Shown here piece by piece: positions 1 through 11,561 of a stretch of 64,000 nucleotides of DNA. Every line of letters begins with the position of its first letter. The first letter of the stretch is position 1. The stretch is taken from contig JAGMWG010000012.1 in assembly GCA_020744225.1 (NCBI GenBank), positions 1,178,001 to 1,242,000 on the forward strand. The letters run 5' to 3'. The notes beneath the pieces were generated by a model. The model ran no database searches. It was given only the letters and a program-made list of their open reading frames with translations, and had not been told where the DNA came from. The stretch is from Paraphoma chrysanthemicola. Lineage: Eukaryota > Ascomycota > Dothideomycetes > Pleosporales > Phaeosphaeriaceae. The translations under genes and the position numbers were made by a program.

Positions 1-114
1 GAGTATTAGAGAGAATTAGACAAGATTACTATAAGATAGATTAAGAGAATAATAATTAATAGTAGGAGGTTACACTAATATAAATAGAGAGAACTATAAT
101 TTAAGTGTAAATAG

Positions 115-443
115 TAACTAGTTATAGATTAAATACTAAGTTAAACATAATAAGCTATAGGAGCTTATTACCTATATCTATATACCTAAGGTATTCTATA
201 AGTTCTAAGAGTTCTATAGTTTACAAGTATTATAAGATAGTCTAGAATTCTTAGAATAAGTTCTAGAAGTTCTAGGCACGTAGAATACTCTTAGTATTCT
301 AGAATCTATAGAACGCGTTACGTAACACTTAGCTAGTACAGAGCTAAGTCTTTGTTAGCAGCTCTGTAGTCGCGTATTCTGCATAGAATACCTTCTACTC
401 TTAAAACTTACGCTCTACCTACTAATTCCTCTAGTCTATAATA
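115..443 (+). repeat. 329-bp direct repeat, copy 1 (LTR-like)
   Basis: This segment aligns without any insertion or deletion to 9402-9730 (constant offset 9287). Both copies begin TAACTAG and end TCTATAATA, and flanking sequence differs on both sides, so the un-gapped alignment ends at the same bases in both places. The size and TA...TA ends fit a RIP-altered TG...CA long terminal repeat. This copy is less mutated than copy 2 (it keeps GAACGCGTTACGTAAC). Recognisable gypsy reverse-transcriptase codons start right after it, so its end could instead be coding sequence. No clear target-site duplication was found. Confidence 0.65.
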
Positions 444-447
444 GCTA

Positions 448-3400
448 GATATTCTTTAGAAGTACTTAAAGAAATACTTAAAAAGAGAGTAAATTTATTA
501 TTTAAGATTACTAGTAGAAGCTCTAATCTTCTTTATAAAAAAAAAGAATAGCTCTCTATATCTCTATATAGACTACTAGAGCTTAAATAAAATAACTATT
601 AAGAATTAATATTCTTTACTCTTAATTATAGAATTCTTAGAGTATTTAGTAGTAGCTAAGTATTACTCTAAGTTAGATATATAGAATATATATTATAAAA
701 TCTAAATTAGAGAGAGTAATAAGTAGAAGACTACCTTCTATACTAAATATAGTTATTTTAAGTATATAGTAATATTTTTTAGTCTTATAAATACTTCTAT
801 ATAATTCTAAGTCTATATTAACTAAGTATTAGTAGATTTAGTTAATATAATATATATTATCTATTTAGATAATATCTTAATCTTTTCTAAAATAGAAGAA
901 AAGTATATAGCTTATATTAAGAAAATACTATTAAGATTATATAAAGTAAAGCTATATATAAAGCTTTTAAAGTATAAATAGTATACTTAGTATACTAAGT
1001 ATCTAGACTATATTATTATATTTAAAGATATCTATATAAATAAGAATTAAATTAAGATAATTATAGAATAGCTAATACTACGTACTATATATAATATTTA
1101 TATATTTATAGACTCTATAAACTACTATAAGTAGTTTATATATAACTTTTTAAAGTTAGTACTACTTCTAACTAAATTAATCTAAAAGAGACTAGATTAA
1201 GCTAAGAGTAAATATACTTAAAGATATAAAAAATTAGTTATAATTAGTTTAAATAAAGAAGTAAAGACTTTTTTTAGAGCTCTTAAGTAAGCTTTTATAG
1301 ATATTCTTATACTAGTATATTAGAAACTAGATAAGAAGATAAGAGTAAAAGTAGATATATTTAAAAAAGCTATTTATAGTATCTTAAGCTAACTTATACT
1401 TTAAGAAAATCTAAATTAACTTAATTTAGAGATATAGAAGCTAATTAACTTCTATTTATATAAGTTAATCTAAGCTAAGTATAATTATAATATTTATAAC
1501 TAAGAGCTACTAGCTATAGTTAAAAGCTTAGAGTATTAGTAATACTACTTTAAAAGTATATAGTTTAAAATCTTAATAAACTATATAAATTTTAAATAGT
1601 TTATAGAGACTAAAACTTTAAACTACTAGTAAGTTAGAGCTTATCTAATACTAACTTAGTATAATTTTTTTCTATAGTACTACTCTAGAGCTATAAACTT
1701 TATAAATAGTCTCTTATAATACTCTAATTATATAGTAGAAGCTTAGTACTCTATATAAAAGTATAATTAGATCTTTATAGTACTTATATAAGATCTTTTA
1801 TATAATAAAGACTTATAAGAAATAGTATTAGTAAATATTATTATAACTTATTTAAAAGATAAGTCTAAAAATAAATCTAATCTATAAAAGATAATATAAG
1901 CTTACTATAATAAGAAATAAGCTTTACTATTCTTACTTATAGCTCTAGAAGAAGAAGTTAACTTAAAGACTAAGTTTAAGAACTTTTCTTCTTAGAAAGA
2001 TAAGATTAAAAATAAAGTATCTTTAACTAAGTTAATTTAATCTAAATTAAGATATTATACTTTTATTAATTTTAAAACTTTTAAAAAGAAATAGAGAGCT
2101 CTTAGAAAAACTTATTATAACTTTATAGTAAATTACTTTAGCTTTTATAAAATACTTAAAAAAGTAAGATATTAGTATAAATAAAAAGAGATAGTTAAGA
2201 GATTAATATATAGTATTAAGCTTACTTATACTATAAAAGAGCTACTAGTATATAATATTACTTTTATAAACTTCTTACTTCTCTACTACTACTAGATAGA
2301 GTTTAAGAGAAGATAATATTTAATTTTATTATAAACTTACTTTACTATAGCTAATCTAAATTAAATTATAATACTATAATAGTAGTTATTAATAGACTAA
2401 CTAAGATAGTATACTATATTTTAGTATAAATAAACTAGAATAATAAGAACTTAGCCTATATCTAAATATATAAAGTTATCTAACTTTATAGAGTTCTAAA
2501 GCGTATTATATTAGATTTAAGTCTTTTAATAAATATAAAGTATTAAGAGATATTTAACTACTACTTAAATACTTATAGAGTTCTAATCTCTACTTACTAC
2601 TTTAAGACTAATAGCTAAACTAAAAGATAGAACTAAATACTAAAATAATATCTAAGAATCTACTATTTACTAGAATAGAATAACTAGATATAATAGCTTT
2701 TAATAGTAGAGTTTATCTATAATAATAGTATCTATACTACTATAAAGATATTTCTCTTCTAAGCTAATACTAGCTTAGACTTAAAAAGAGTAAATTAGTC
2801 TAATTTAACCTTAAGTAAAGAAAAATTACTCTTAGAATATAAAATAGTAGTTAAGATAATTAATTTATAGTAGATCTATAAATAGAATATTAAATTAGTA
2901 AATATATATTAGAAATAATATACTAATAGAAAAAGAATATCTATTCTTTTTAAGATAGAAGATGAGATACTACTATCTAATAAAAATTTTAAATTATTAA
3001 GACTTAAAAAGAAACTAGATTAGAAATATATTAGACTAAAGATTATAGAAGAATAAGTTAGCTTATTAACTTTTAAAGTTAATATTCTAGATCTCTAGAA
3101 TATTTATTCTATCTTTTACGTCTTCTTATTAGAATCTTATAGAGATAAGACTTTAATTTCTTATCTAAATACTCTAGTAGTAGATATTCTATAAAGTTTT
3201 AATAATAATATATATAAGATAGAAAAAATTATTAAAAGAAGATAAAATACTTCTAGAAGCTAAAAATATCTTATTAAGTAAAAAGATTACTCTAAGAAAG
3301 AAAATTCTTAAGAACTTAAAAGCTTTATTTTTAGAAATACTTTATAAAAGTTTTAAAAGAATTATAAGATTCTCTCTAAATATAAGCTATAGCTAATTAT

Positions 3401-3460
3401 ACTACTAAAGTATTAAGAATAATCTTTTAAAAAAAAAAAAGTTAAAAGAGATATAAGTAA
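448..3460 (+). mobile_element. RIP-decayed Ty3/gypsy chromovirus pol relic
   Basis: Read through stops, the + strand gives a pol polyprotein in the expected order. Reverse transcriptase lies at about 450-1130, with AKYYSKLD and the catalytic box YLDNILIFS at 862-888 (YLDD changed to YLDN, as RIP would do). RNase H lies at about 1290-1740 (NYNIYN.ELLAIVKSLEY). The integrase core starts at about 2040 (YNTIIVVINRLTK from 2367). The integrase C-terminus (LLESYR) is near 3120, and a chromodomain at about 3208-3330 reads YKIEKIIKRR...KYLIK.KDYSKKEN. The reading frame shifts several times. Gag and protease are absent upstream, where the 329-bp repeat abuts. The chromodomain after integrase marks it as a chromovirus. 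It is dead: dozens of stops and a changed catalytic Asp. Confidence 0.88.
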
Positions 3461-5300
3461 GGTAGAAGTAGATATAATAATTAGAGTTAATTTAACTTAA
3501 TTTAGTCTAATATCTTCTTCTTTAATTTTTTCTATAGAGTTTATAAAGAAGTTTAATAGTTAAGTACTAATTAGTCTACGTAAAGAACTTATAAAATTCT
3601 TAAAGAATTAGAAATATTATCTTAAAAAAGATATAGAGAAAATTTAGTAAAGTTAAACTAGTTTTTACTAGCTAATAAAAGAATATATTTCTAGAGTATA
3701 TAACTTTATATATACTTACCTTAAATTAGTCTAATTTAGGTTATATTAAGCTTATAAAAACTAAACTATATTTCTTAAATTCTATCTACTCTAATTTAAT
3801 TTAGTTTAGACTATTTTAGCTTAAATAATATTAAATAATTACTTAATAAAGAAGCTTAAGTTCCTAGACCTTATAATATACCTTATTAACCTCTTTAGCT
3901 AACTTAGTACTCTTTTTATTTTAAATCTTACTAGTCTTATTTATAGTAGAATAAGTAGAGATAACGTAGTTATACTAAGCGTTCTTAGTCTTTTTCTTAG
4001 TAGCTCTAGCTATAGTTAGAAGTATTATAGTTTTAATATTATTATACTTATACTATTAGAGTTAGTAGAGTTAAATTAGACTAAATTAGCTTATATTAGA
4101 GTTATATATCTTACGTCTATATCTACTAAGAGTATTCTAGAGATTATTAAGCTACTTAGCTACTAAAGAGTTAATATAAGACTAGTTTACTTACTTATAA
4201 GTCTTAAGTATAGTCTTAGACTTAGTATTCTTATAGAGATAGACTATGAACTAAGAAAGATAATTATTATAAATCTTACTATTATAGAAATATAACTTAA
4301 CTATATATAGAGTAAAAGAGGCGCTATAATACTATTAGTCTTATTTTACTCTAATTTAACTTAAATTAAGTCTTCTTAAGTACTTACTAATCTAAGTAAG
4401 TATAAAGAGTTTTAGCTAAAGTATAAGTCTAGTACTTAGTCTTACTATATTTAGTAGACTTAGAAGTATTATAGATAATCTTTAGCTACGTAATAATAGT
4501 CTTAAGATTATTATTAGTGTTCTTAGAAGACTAAATTAAGCTAAATTAGTCTAATCTAAGCTTTCTAAGAGCTCTTTACTTATAGTAACGTAGCTTTTAC
4601 TTATAATAAGATAGGTAGTATAGTAATAGATTTTATAGATATAGCTAGAGTTATTAGTAGAGTTTATACTCTTTCTTAGAACTTTTACACTCTTTAGAAA
4701 TACTAGAAACTTATAGTAGAGCTCTCTAAAGATAAAGAAAGTACCTTTTACTATTCTAGTTATATAGCTTATATAAAGCTATATACTTTACTTAGTAGAG
4801 TTAGTATAGAGATTACTAAGTACTTTAATATTAATACTATCTAATATAATAGATATAAGTACTATAGAAGTTAATTTAGACTAAAATAGACTAGATTAGG
4901 TCTAATATAGTATATATAAGTTAAGCTAGACTAAGATAAGTTATAAAAGCTAAGTTTAAGAACTTATACTATAGTTAGTCTTAAATTACTCTAAATTACT
5001 CTAATCTAGCTCTATTAGAGATTACGTGTCTATAAAAAGAAACTCTAGAAACTTACTAAAGTTAAACTAAGAAGTAAAAGTTTAGAAGCTAGAGCTTTAT
5101 AAAAAATACCTAACTATACTAAGTTTAAGAGTTTTAAGCTAGTAAGACTTTATATAGAGCTAAAGCTTCTCTTATCTAGCTCTTACTAAGTAAGAGTAGA
5201 AAGTTAGAGTTTCTCTTTATTATATTAACTTAGGCTAAACTAGTCTATTTCTACTATATTTAACTCTACCTAGTATATAGTAAGTTATAGTAAGGCAGCT
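3461..5300. other. unassigned RIP-mutated spacer with dispersed AATTAGTCTAA-like motifs
   Basis: No protein domain was recognised on either strand. A short motif close to TAATTTAGTCTAA or its complement recurs at least eight times (near 3500, 3730, 3790, 4070, 4350, 4540, 4870 and 4985). It resembles the core of the 40-bp tandem array that starts at 5301. This may be a decayed satellite or the eroded 3' flank of the gypsy element. Confidence 0.5.
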
Positions 5301-5620
5301 CCTTTTAAACTAAGGTAATTTAGTCTAAGTAGAAGTATAACCTTTTAAACTAAGGTAATTTAGTCTAAGTAGAAGTATAACCTTTTAAACTAAGGTAATT
5401 TAGTCTAAGTAGAGGTATAACCTTTTAAATTAAGGTAATTTAATCTAAATAGAAGTATAACCTTTTTAATTAAAGTAATTTAATCTAAATAGAAGTATAA
5501 TCTATTAAATTAAGATAATATAACTAAAGTAGAGATATACTCTCTTAAATTAAGATAATTTAACTTAAGAGAAGAGATAATCCTTTAAATTAAGATAATT
5601 TAACTTAAGAAGAAAAATAA
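5301..5620 (+). repeat. tandem array, 8 x 40 bp
   Basis: Eight consecutive 40-bp units start at 5301, 5341, 5381, 5421, 5461, 5501, 5541 and 5581, each close to CCTTTTAAACTAAGGTAATT followed by TAGTCTAAGTAGAAGTATAA. Units 1 and 2 are identical and unit 3 differs at one base. Units 4-8 diverge step by step to the right, mostly by C-to-T and G-to-A changes. The register is exactly 40 throughout, with no indels. No function can be read from the sequence. Confidence 0.95.
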
Positions 5621-5659
5621 TATAAGGTCTACGCTTTATAGAACCTTTTATATTCCTAT

Positions 5660-5790
5660 TACGTGCGTACTAGTACTATATAAGCTAAGAGATTACTAAA
5701 GAACTCTCTAGTAATTTGTCTATTCTTATATAGAGACAATATATTTATATTTATCTACCTTAATACTACTAGTGCACTAATTAGTCTATT
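5660..5790 (-). repeat. left arm of a ~130-bp inverted repeat
   Basis: The reverse complement of this stretch matches 11390-11520 on the + strand. Shared blocks include CTAATTAGT..ACTAGTAGTATTAA, then CTCTATATAAGAATAGA, AAATTACTAGAGA and CTTAGCTTATATAGTACTAG. The right arm has more C-to-T/G-to-A changes. The TATATAAG box suggests pieces of two oppositely oriented long terminal repeats or of a terminal repeat, but the element was not identified. The arm cuts the copia relic just after its pre-integrase segment. Confidence 0.75.
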
Positions 5791-5799
5791 TTGTCTTAT

Positions 5800-7350
5800 A
5801 ATAACTCTTAGTATTTTTAACTAAGTATTTAATAGTTTTAAGACTAATATATTCTAGTCTTTTATATATTAAATCTATAGAGTTATTATTAAGTACTAGC
5901 TCTTCTTTATTATTAGTTATAATAATAGAAGAGTCTTTATTAGAACTAGTATTATCTTCTAGTTCTATAGCGTTTTCTATAATAATATCTTATTCTTCTA
6001 GACTAGAGTCTACTAAACTTAGATTATTATTAGAATCTTCTATATTCTCTTCTATAGTATTACTAATACTAGTTAATACCTTTTTAGAATTAGATATATT
6101 AATAGAAGATTTAGTACTAATAGTACTAAAAACACTAACTTCTTCTTTATAACTACCTTCTATAAGAATAGTATTATTAGAAAGATATATATAGTATTTA
6201 TCTTAATTAAAAGATAAGCTAAATCTCTTATTAGTTATTAAGCTTAAGCTTAATAGATTAATACCTAATTTAGGAATATATAGAATATTATTTAATTTAA
6301 CTAGCTTATTTATACTAGTAAATTTAAGTTCTATATTACTTATACTACTAGCTTTAATTATTTTATTAGTATTACTCTACTTAATATTAGTATTAGTAGG
6401 TTTAATACTAATAAATAATTCTTTAATATAGTAAGTATGTATAGTAGCCTTAGAATCTAAAACAAAATCTATAATAAGCTTATTATTAGATTTATTATTA
6501 GTATTACTAATAGTAGAAGTTAAAATAGTTTTTACTTTAGTATTACTAACTTATTTAGGTCTCTTTTTAGAATATTTCTTATAATAAGTAGATTCTAAGT
6601 ATTCTTTTAGTTTATAATAATTATAAACTTTATTATTTTTAGTATTATTATAACTACTATTATTAGTAGTATTATTAATACTTTTAGCTTTAGACTTATT
6701 AGTCTTTTTAGCTTTAGTAGGTATAGCTATTTCTATGTTACTACTATTATTATTTTTATTATAACTCTTATAGTTTACGTAGGTATAATTATTATTAGAT
6801 TTATTATTAGACTTTAATCGTCTATTTTTATCTAATAATTAATTTATAATATTATTTATAGTAATATTAGATTATTATTCTAATCTAATATTCTAAGTAA
6901 TTATAGTAATAATATTATTATAATCTTTATTAAGATTATTAAGTAATAGAGCTACTATAAACTCATTAGGTAATACTATATATTTAGATTTTAATTAATT
7001 TAAGATTCTTCTAAAGTTATTAATATCTAACTCTAAGTTATTCTTATTATTACTTAGAGTATTATTAATTAACTCTTTAGAAAGAATATAATTACTACTA
7101 AAACCTCGCGATATATATAAATTCTTTAAAGTTTGCTTTAAAATATAGATACTAGTAATATATTGCGTTTATAGTAAAGGTCTATTTTCTAGAGCTAGTT
7201 TTACTATAGTAACAGCCTTTTTATTTTATTATATAAGTTCTAAATTATTACCTAAATTAGCTAGATTAGTAACTATATCTAGGCCTTTTTTAGTTAATAT
7301 TTAGCTTATACGTATATTCTAAATATTATAATTACTAGATTCTTTAAGCT
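5800..7350 (-). mobile_element. RIP-decayed Ty1/copia gag-protease relic
   Basis: On the minus strand the order is that of a copia polyprotein. The gag core lies at about 7350-6750 (KLKESSNYN, LTKKGLDIV, RGFSSNYILSKELINNTLS, LPNEFIVALLLNNL). A zinc knuckle at 6554-6631 has its Cys changed to Tyr or Val (KVYNYYKLKEYLEST). The aspartic protease at 6437-6469 reads DFVLDSKATIH for the usual DSGATxH. A GAG-pre-integrase segment at about 5810-5872 reads YKRLEYISLKTIKYLV. Integrase core, reverse transcriptase and RNase H are missing: the relic ends where the inverted-repeat arm (5660-5790) begins. The frame carries rather few stops, so it may be younger than its neighbours or more weakly hit by RIP. 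Confidence 0.85.
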
Positions 7351-9401
7351 TAGGTATTTTATAGCTTAAAAAAGAATTAGCTATTTTAAATAAACTTCTT
7401 TGTTTAAAAGTTTATTATATAGCTTTTTATTAAGAAAAATAGCTTGTTTTACTACTAAAAATCTTATTATCTTATTATTATTTTAATAAGAGATAATAAG
7501 ATTTTTATTATAAGTAGCTTTTAAAATTAGTCTTATTACGCGTACTAATATAAAATTATATACTAGATAATAAGAGTATCTAGTAATTTTATAGTTTTCT
7601 ATAAAATTAGGTCTAAAATAGCTTATAACTTGTTTTAGGTTACAGCTAGTGTAATTTTAATACTAAATTATAAAACTAGACTAAAAAGTGCACTAGTTTT
7701 AATTCTCTAAGTATTTTTAGCTTAGATAGCTAGCTCGTAATAATTTTCCTAATAATACCTAGATTTATAATAATTTGCAAATAAGGTAATAATAATCTTA
7801 TATAGCTTTTTACTTAAATAAGACTTAGTATAAGTTCTATATAAAGTCTAGAAAGCTATAAATTCTACTAAAACTTTTGTAATTAACTAAACGTAAAATA
7901 GTACTCTTTATTATTTTAATTAAAAATAATAAAGAGTAAATTTTACGGAGTTATAAAACTCTAATAGTTATTTTCTAAGATAGTAAAGTTAAAGCGTTTA
8001 TATAGTTACTTATTATTTAGAAAATAATAACTCTAATAAGAGGTAGAGTATTATTTTAGAAATAATAGACTAATAGCTAATACTACTATATAAAGAAGCT
8101 TTTTAATAAAAGTTTTAAATATAGTAGAATTAGATTATAGTTTATTATCTACCTCTTTTAAATAGAAATTACTCTAATAATAGAGTAGGTAGTAGGTAAT
8201 ATATTTTTTAAAGATAGTACTTTTATTAAGAAATTCTAGTAGCTACTAGAACTTATTTTGTTATAAGTATACTAGGAGTAATAAGTTTCTAAGCTATTTT
8301 CCTAGTATATTCTCTTATAATATACTTTTTAAAACGTACTAAAGTTACTAGCTACTTTACTCTTAAAAACTAATTAGAGATGAGTTTTTACACTCTCTAT
8401 AAGAAATAATCTCTAAGTAAACTGTATTATTACTATTTCTAGTGTAGAGTAAGTAGAAAGTATATTAGAATATATCTTAGAAAACACTGTATTAAATTTT
8501 AAATTAAATTACTAGAGTACTTAAGTTTCTTCTAGTAAGATAAAATAAAATAATACTGTTTTCTTTATTCTTCTATACTCTATTTATACTAGTACTTAAA
8601 AGTAAAGCTAAATTAAAAGTACGTAATCTTCTTAAAAGCTTATAAAGGCTTAAAAGTTACTAGTATACTAGTAGTATATAAGTATAGTTTAAGTTAAAAA
8701 ACTCTAAAATAGAGTAAATAATTACTCTTTATTCTAGATAGACTAGCTTAGTAAGCTAGAATTATAATCTAGTAAATAAAATTCTCTTAGGTAGAGCTAG
8801 GCTTATAACCTATTAAGAAGAAGTAAAGATTACTAATAACTAGTAATATACTAGCTAAAAGAGAATATAAAGAGTATATTACCTAATAGGTAATAGAAGA
8901 TAAGAGTTAGTATATAAAAGAGTAGATAGTAGATAGTATTTCGTGTTCTAGGTATAGATAAAAGAGAGAGATCTCTCTTAACTATATACTTTAGTTTCTA
9001 AGCTTAGTAAGCTATACTATAGTATTAAATTAATTCTAAAAACTATTACTTTTTATTCTAATTAGTATAATAAATAAATCTCTTATATAATTTATAATTT
9101 CTAGTCTAATTTTAGACTAGAATTAATACTAAATTCTAGTTATACTAAAAATCTACAAGATCTTAAAGAATATAAGATAAAACTTATAAACTACTTAGTA
9201 ATTTAGATAGCTTATAAAAGATTTAACTAGTAAATCTTTATAACTGTTATGAACTAGCCTTACGCGTAGTACTAATAAGTGTTAGAATAGATATAAATTC
9301 TCTTAGAGAGAGAAAGAGAGAGACTCTCTCTCCTCTTGTTATATACTACTTACTAGAGTATAGCCTAAACTAGACACGGGCACAGCCTAAGTCTATTATA
9401 A
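7351..9401. other. unassigned RIP-mutated stretch with a possible short LTR
   Basis: No domain was recognised. At 9244-9405 a segment opens TGTTATGAACTAGCC, contains an ATATAAATTCTC box and closes ...CTATTATAATAAC. Those ends fit a short copia-type LTR (TGTTA...TAACA). It keeps more GC (CACGGGCACAG) than the sequence around it. Its right end touches copy 2 of the 329-bp repeat. Confidence 0.4.
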
Positions 9402-9730
9402 TAACTAGTTATAGATTAAATACTAAGTTAAATATAATAAGCTATAGGAGCTTATAACTTATATCTATATACTTAAGATATTTTATAAGTTCTAAAGATC
9501 TTATAGTTTATAGGTATTATAAAATAGTCTAGAACTATTAGAACTTATTCTAAGAATTCTAGGTACATAAAACATTCTTAGTATCTTAGAATCTATAGAA
9601 TACATTATATAATACTTAGCTAGTATAAGACTAAGTCTTTATTAGTAGCTCTGTAGTTCCGTATTCTATATAAGATACTTTTTATTCTTAAAACTTATAC
9701 TCTATCTACTAATTTCTCTAGTCTATAATA
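9402..9730 (+). repeat. 329-bp direct repeat, copy 2 (LTR-like)
   Basis: Matches 115-443 with no gaps. Where the copies differ, this one mostly has T for C or A for G (GAATACATTATATAATAC against GAACGCGTTACGTAACAC), so it has been hit harder by RIP. The sequence on its right (9731 on) is not the gypsy pol found right of copy 1. It is best read as a solo LTR or as one LTR of a rearranged element. Confidence 0.65.
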
Positions 9731-11389
9731 CTTACTTTCTCTTATACATCTATAATAGTAACTTTTATAGTAGTAGAGCTATCTAAAAATATATTTATTT
9801 TATTTATAGTCTTTACTTTTAATAAGAAAAGATAGTTTATTTTAAGCTTAGTTTCTTTATAAAAAAGCTAGAGAGTAAGCTTAGTTCTAAACTAGAGTTA
9901 ATTAAAGCTTTTTTCTAATTAGAAGTTCTAATTCTTAATTTTATAGTTAGTATACTATTTAAGTTAGCTTTAGTAATAGTCTTTTTTATTAGATCTTATA
10001 AGCTATACTTAAGTTAAGTAATATAGATAAAAAGAAGAGCGCTTAGCTCTTTAACTCTTTCTTTTTTCTTATTTAGTTCTTCTTAACTAAAAAGTTTATT
10101 TTCTTCTTATTAGTATACTTATTTACTTTATACTTTACTTTTCTATATTTATAATAAGTAATATAAAAGAGTTAGCTACTAATTTACTCTTTTAAGTTAA
10201 ATTAGACTACTTAAAACTAGAATACTTTATATAATCTTTTCTTTACTTTTTAGAAGTTTTAAGATTCTTTAGATTACTAACTATAGTTAAGTATAAATAG
10301 CTAGTTCTCTTCTTTATATTCTTAGGTTTTAAGAATATATAGTAGTATAATTAGTACTATAAATAGTTAGTAAAGTTCTTAACTTATATAAAAGTAATAT
10401 TATTCTTATCTTTTAATTAGAAGAGATTATTCTTAATTTTCTAGCGTAGAGTAAAAGTATACTAAAGAATCTTATATTCTTTAAATACTTTCTTCTATAA
10501 CTTCTTTTATAAGAAATATATAGTATTAAGAAGCTCTATAGAAAACTTATTTTACTTTTAATATCTAGAGTTTAAGGCTAAGTAAGTAATAGAGTAGTAC
10601 TCTATTTTTAAGTCTAAAGTATTAAGTATAACTTTTTTAAACTTCTTCTAAGTTAACTAACTTATTAGAATAAAATACTTAGTAGCTCTTATAAAGCTAG
10701 ATCTTATTATATATACTATAAGCGTAACTCTATTATATACTTAGACGCTCTATAGTAATTTTAGAAGTTTAGTAATATATTATTCTCTAAAATTAATCTT
10801 TTATTAGTTTATAGTAAATAACTAAAAAGTCTAGTTAAAGTAATACTTATAGTTATACTTTTAGTAGTTAAACTAAGTATAATCTTATTTCTTATACTTC
10901 TTTAGTAGATTAGATTATAAAAGTATAGTAGTTAGTCTTATAATAAGTATAGTAGTAATAGCTAACTTTACTACGTTTATTAGAATAGTACTATAGTTTA
11001 GTTACTAGTCTTATATTAAAGTTAATAATTCTTTAAGTACTTTAATTTATTATATTAGTACTACTATTTCTTCTAGAGCTCTAGTTCTTAGATCTAATAG
11101 TTTATATTAGATTTATATAAGTTATTTTAACTTCTTTTAGAGTCTTCTAGCTTAATAAGAGAGTTCTTTTCTTCTTTTAAGCTATTAGTACTTAGAGTAA
11201 GTACTTAGTTACTAGAGAGATATAAAGTTTCTCTTATTAGAATATTATCTCTAGATTTTATAGTATAAGACATAGAGGTATCTCTACTAAGAGTATATAA
11301 GTCTATTAGTAGAGATTAAGTACTTATAGTATTATAAAATACTCTAGTATAACTAATAGAGTTTAAGTAATTTAAATATAAGATAAGAG
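9731..11389. other. unassigned RIP-mutated stretch, possible minus-strand gag-protease
   Basis: On the minus strand near 9770-9790 a frame reads IFLDSSTTIKV, which could be a retroviral-type aspartic protease (LDSGAT) altered by RIP, with lysine-rich frames upstream where gag would lie. This is weak: no zinc knuckle or other second motif was found. No other feature was seen. Confidence 0.3.
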
Positions 11390-11520
11390 AGCTAATTAGT
11401 ATACTAGTAGTATTAAAGTAAAGAGATATAATTATATTATCTCTATATAAGAATAGATAAATTACTAGAGAACTCTTTAGTAATTTCTTAGCTTATATAG
11501 TACTAGTATATATATATATT
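11390..11520 (+). repeat. right arm of a ~130-bp inverted repeat
   Basis: Partner of 5660-5790 in opposite orientation, about 5.7 kb away. It sits about 40 bp left of the terminal repeat of the pogo-type element. It carries extra RIP-type changes compared with the left arm (for example AGACAAATTACT became AGATAAATTACT). Confidence 0.75.
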
Positions 11521-11561
11521 TTAACTATAAAGAGCTCTATAAGATATAAGCTTAATAATAA

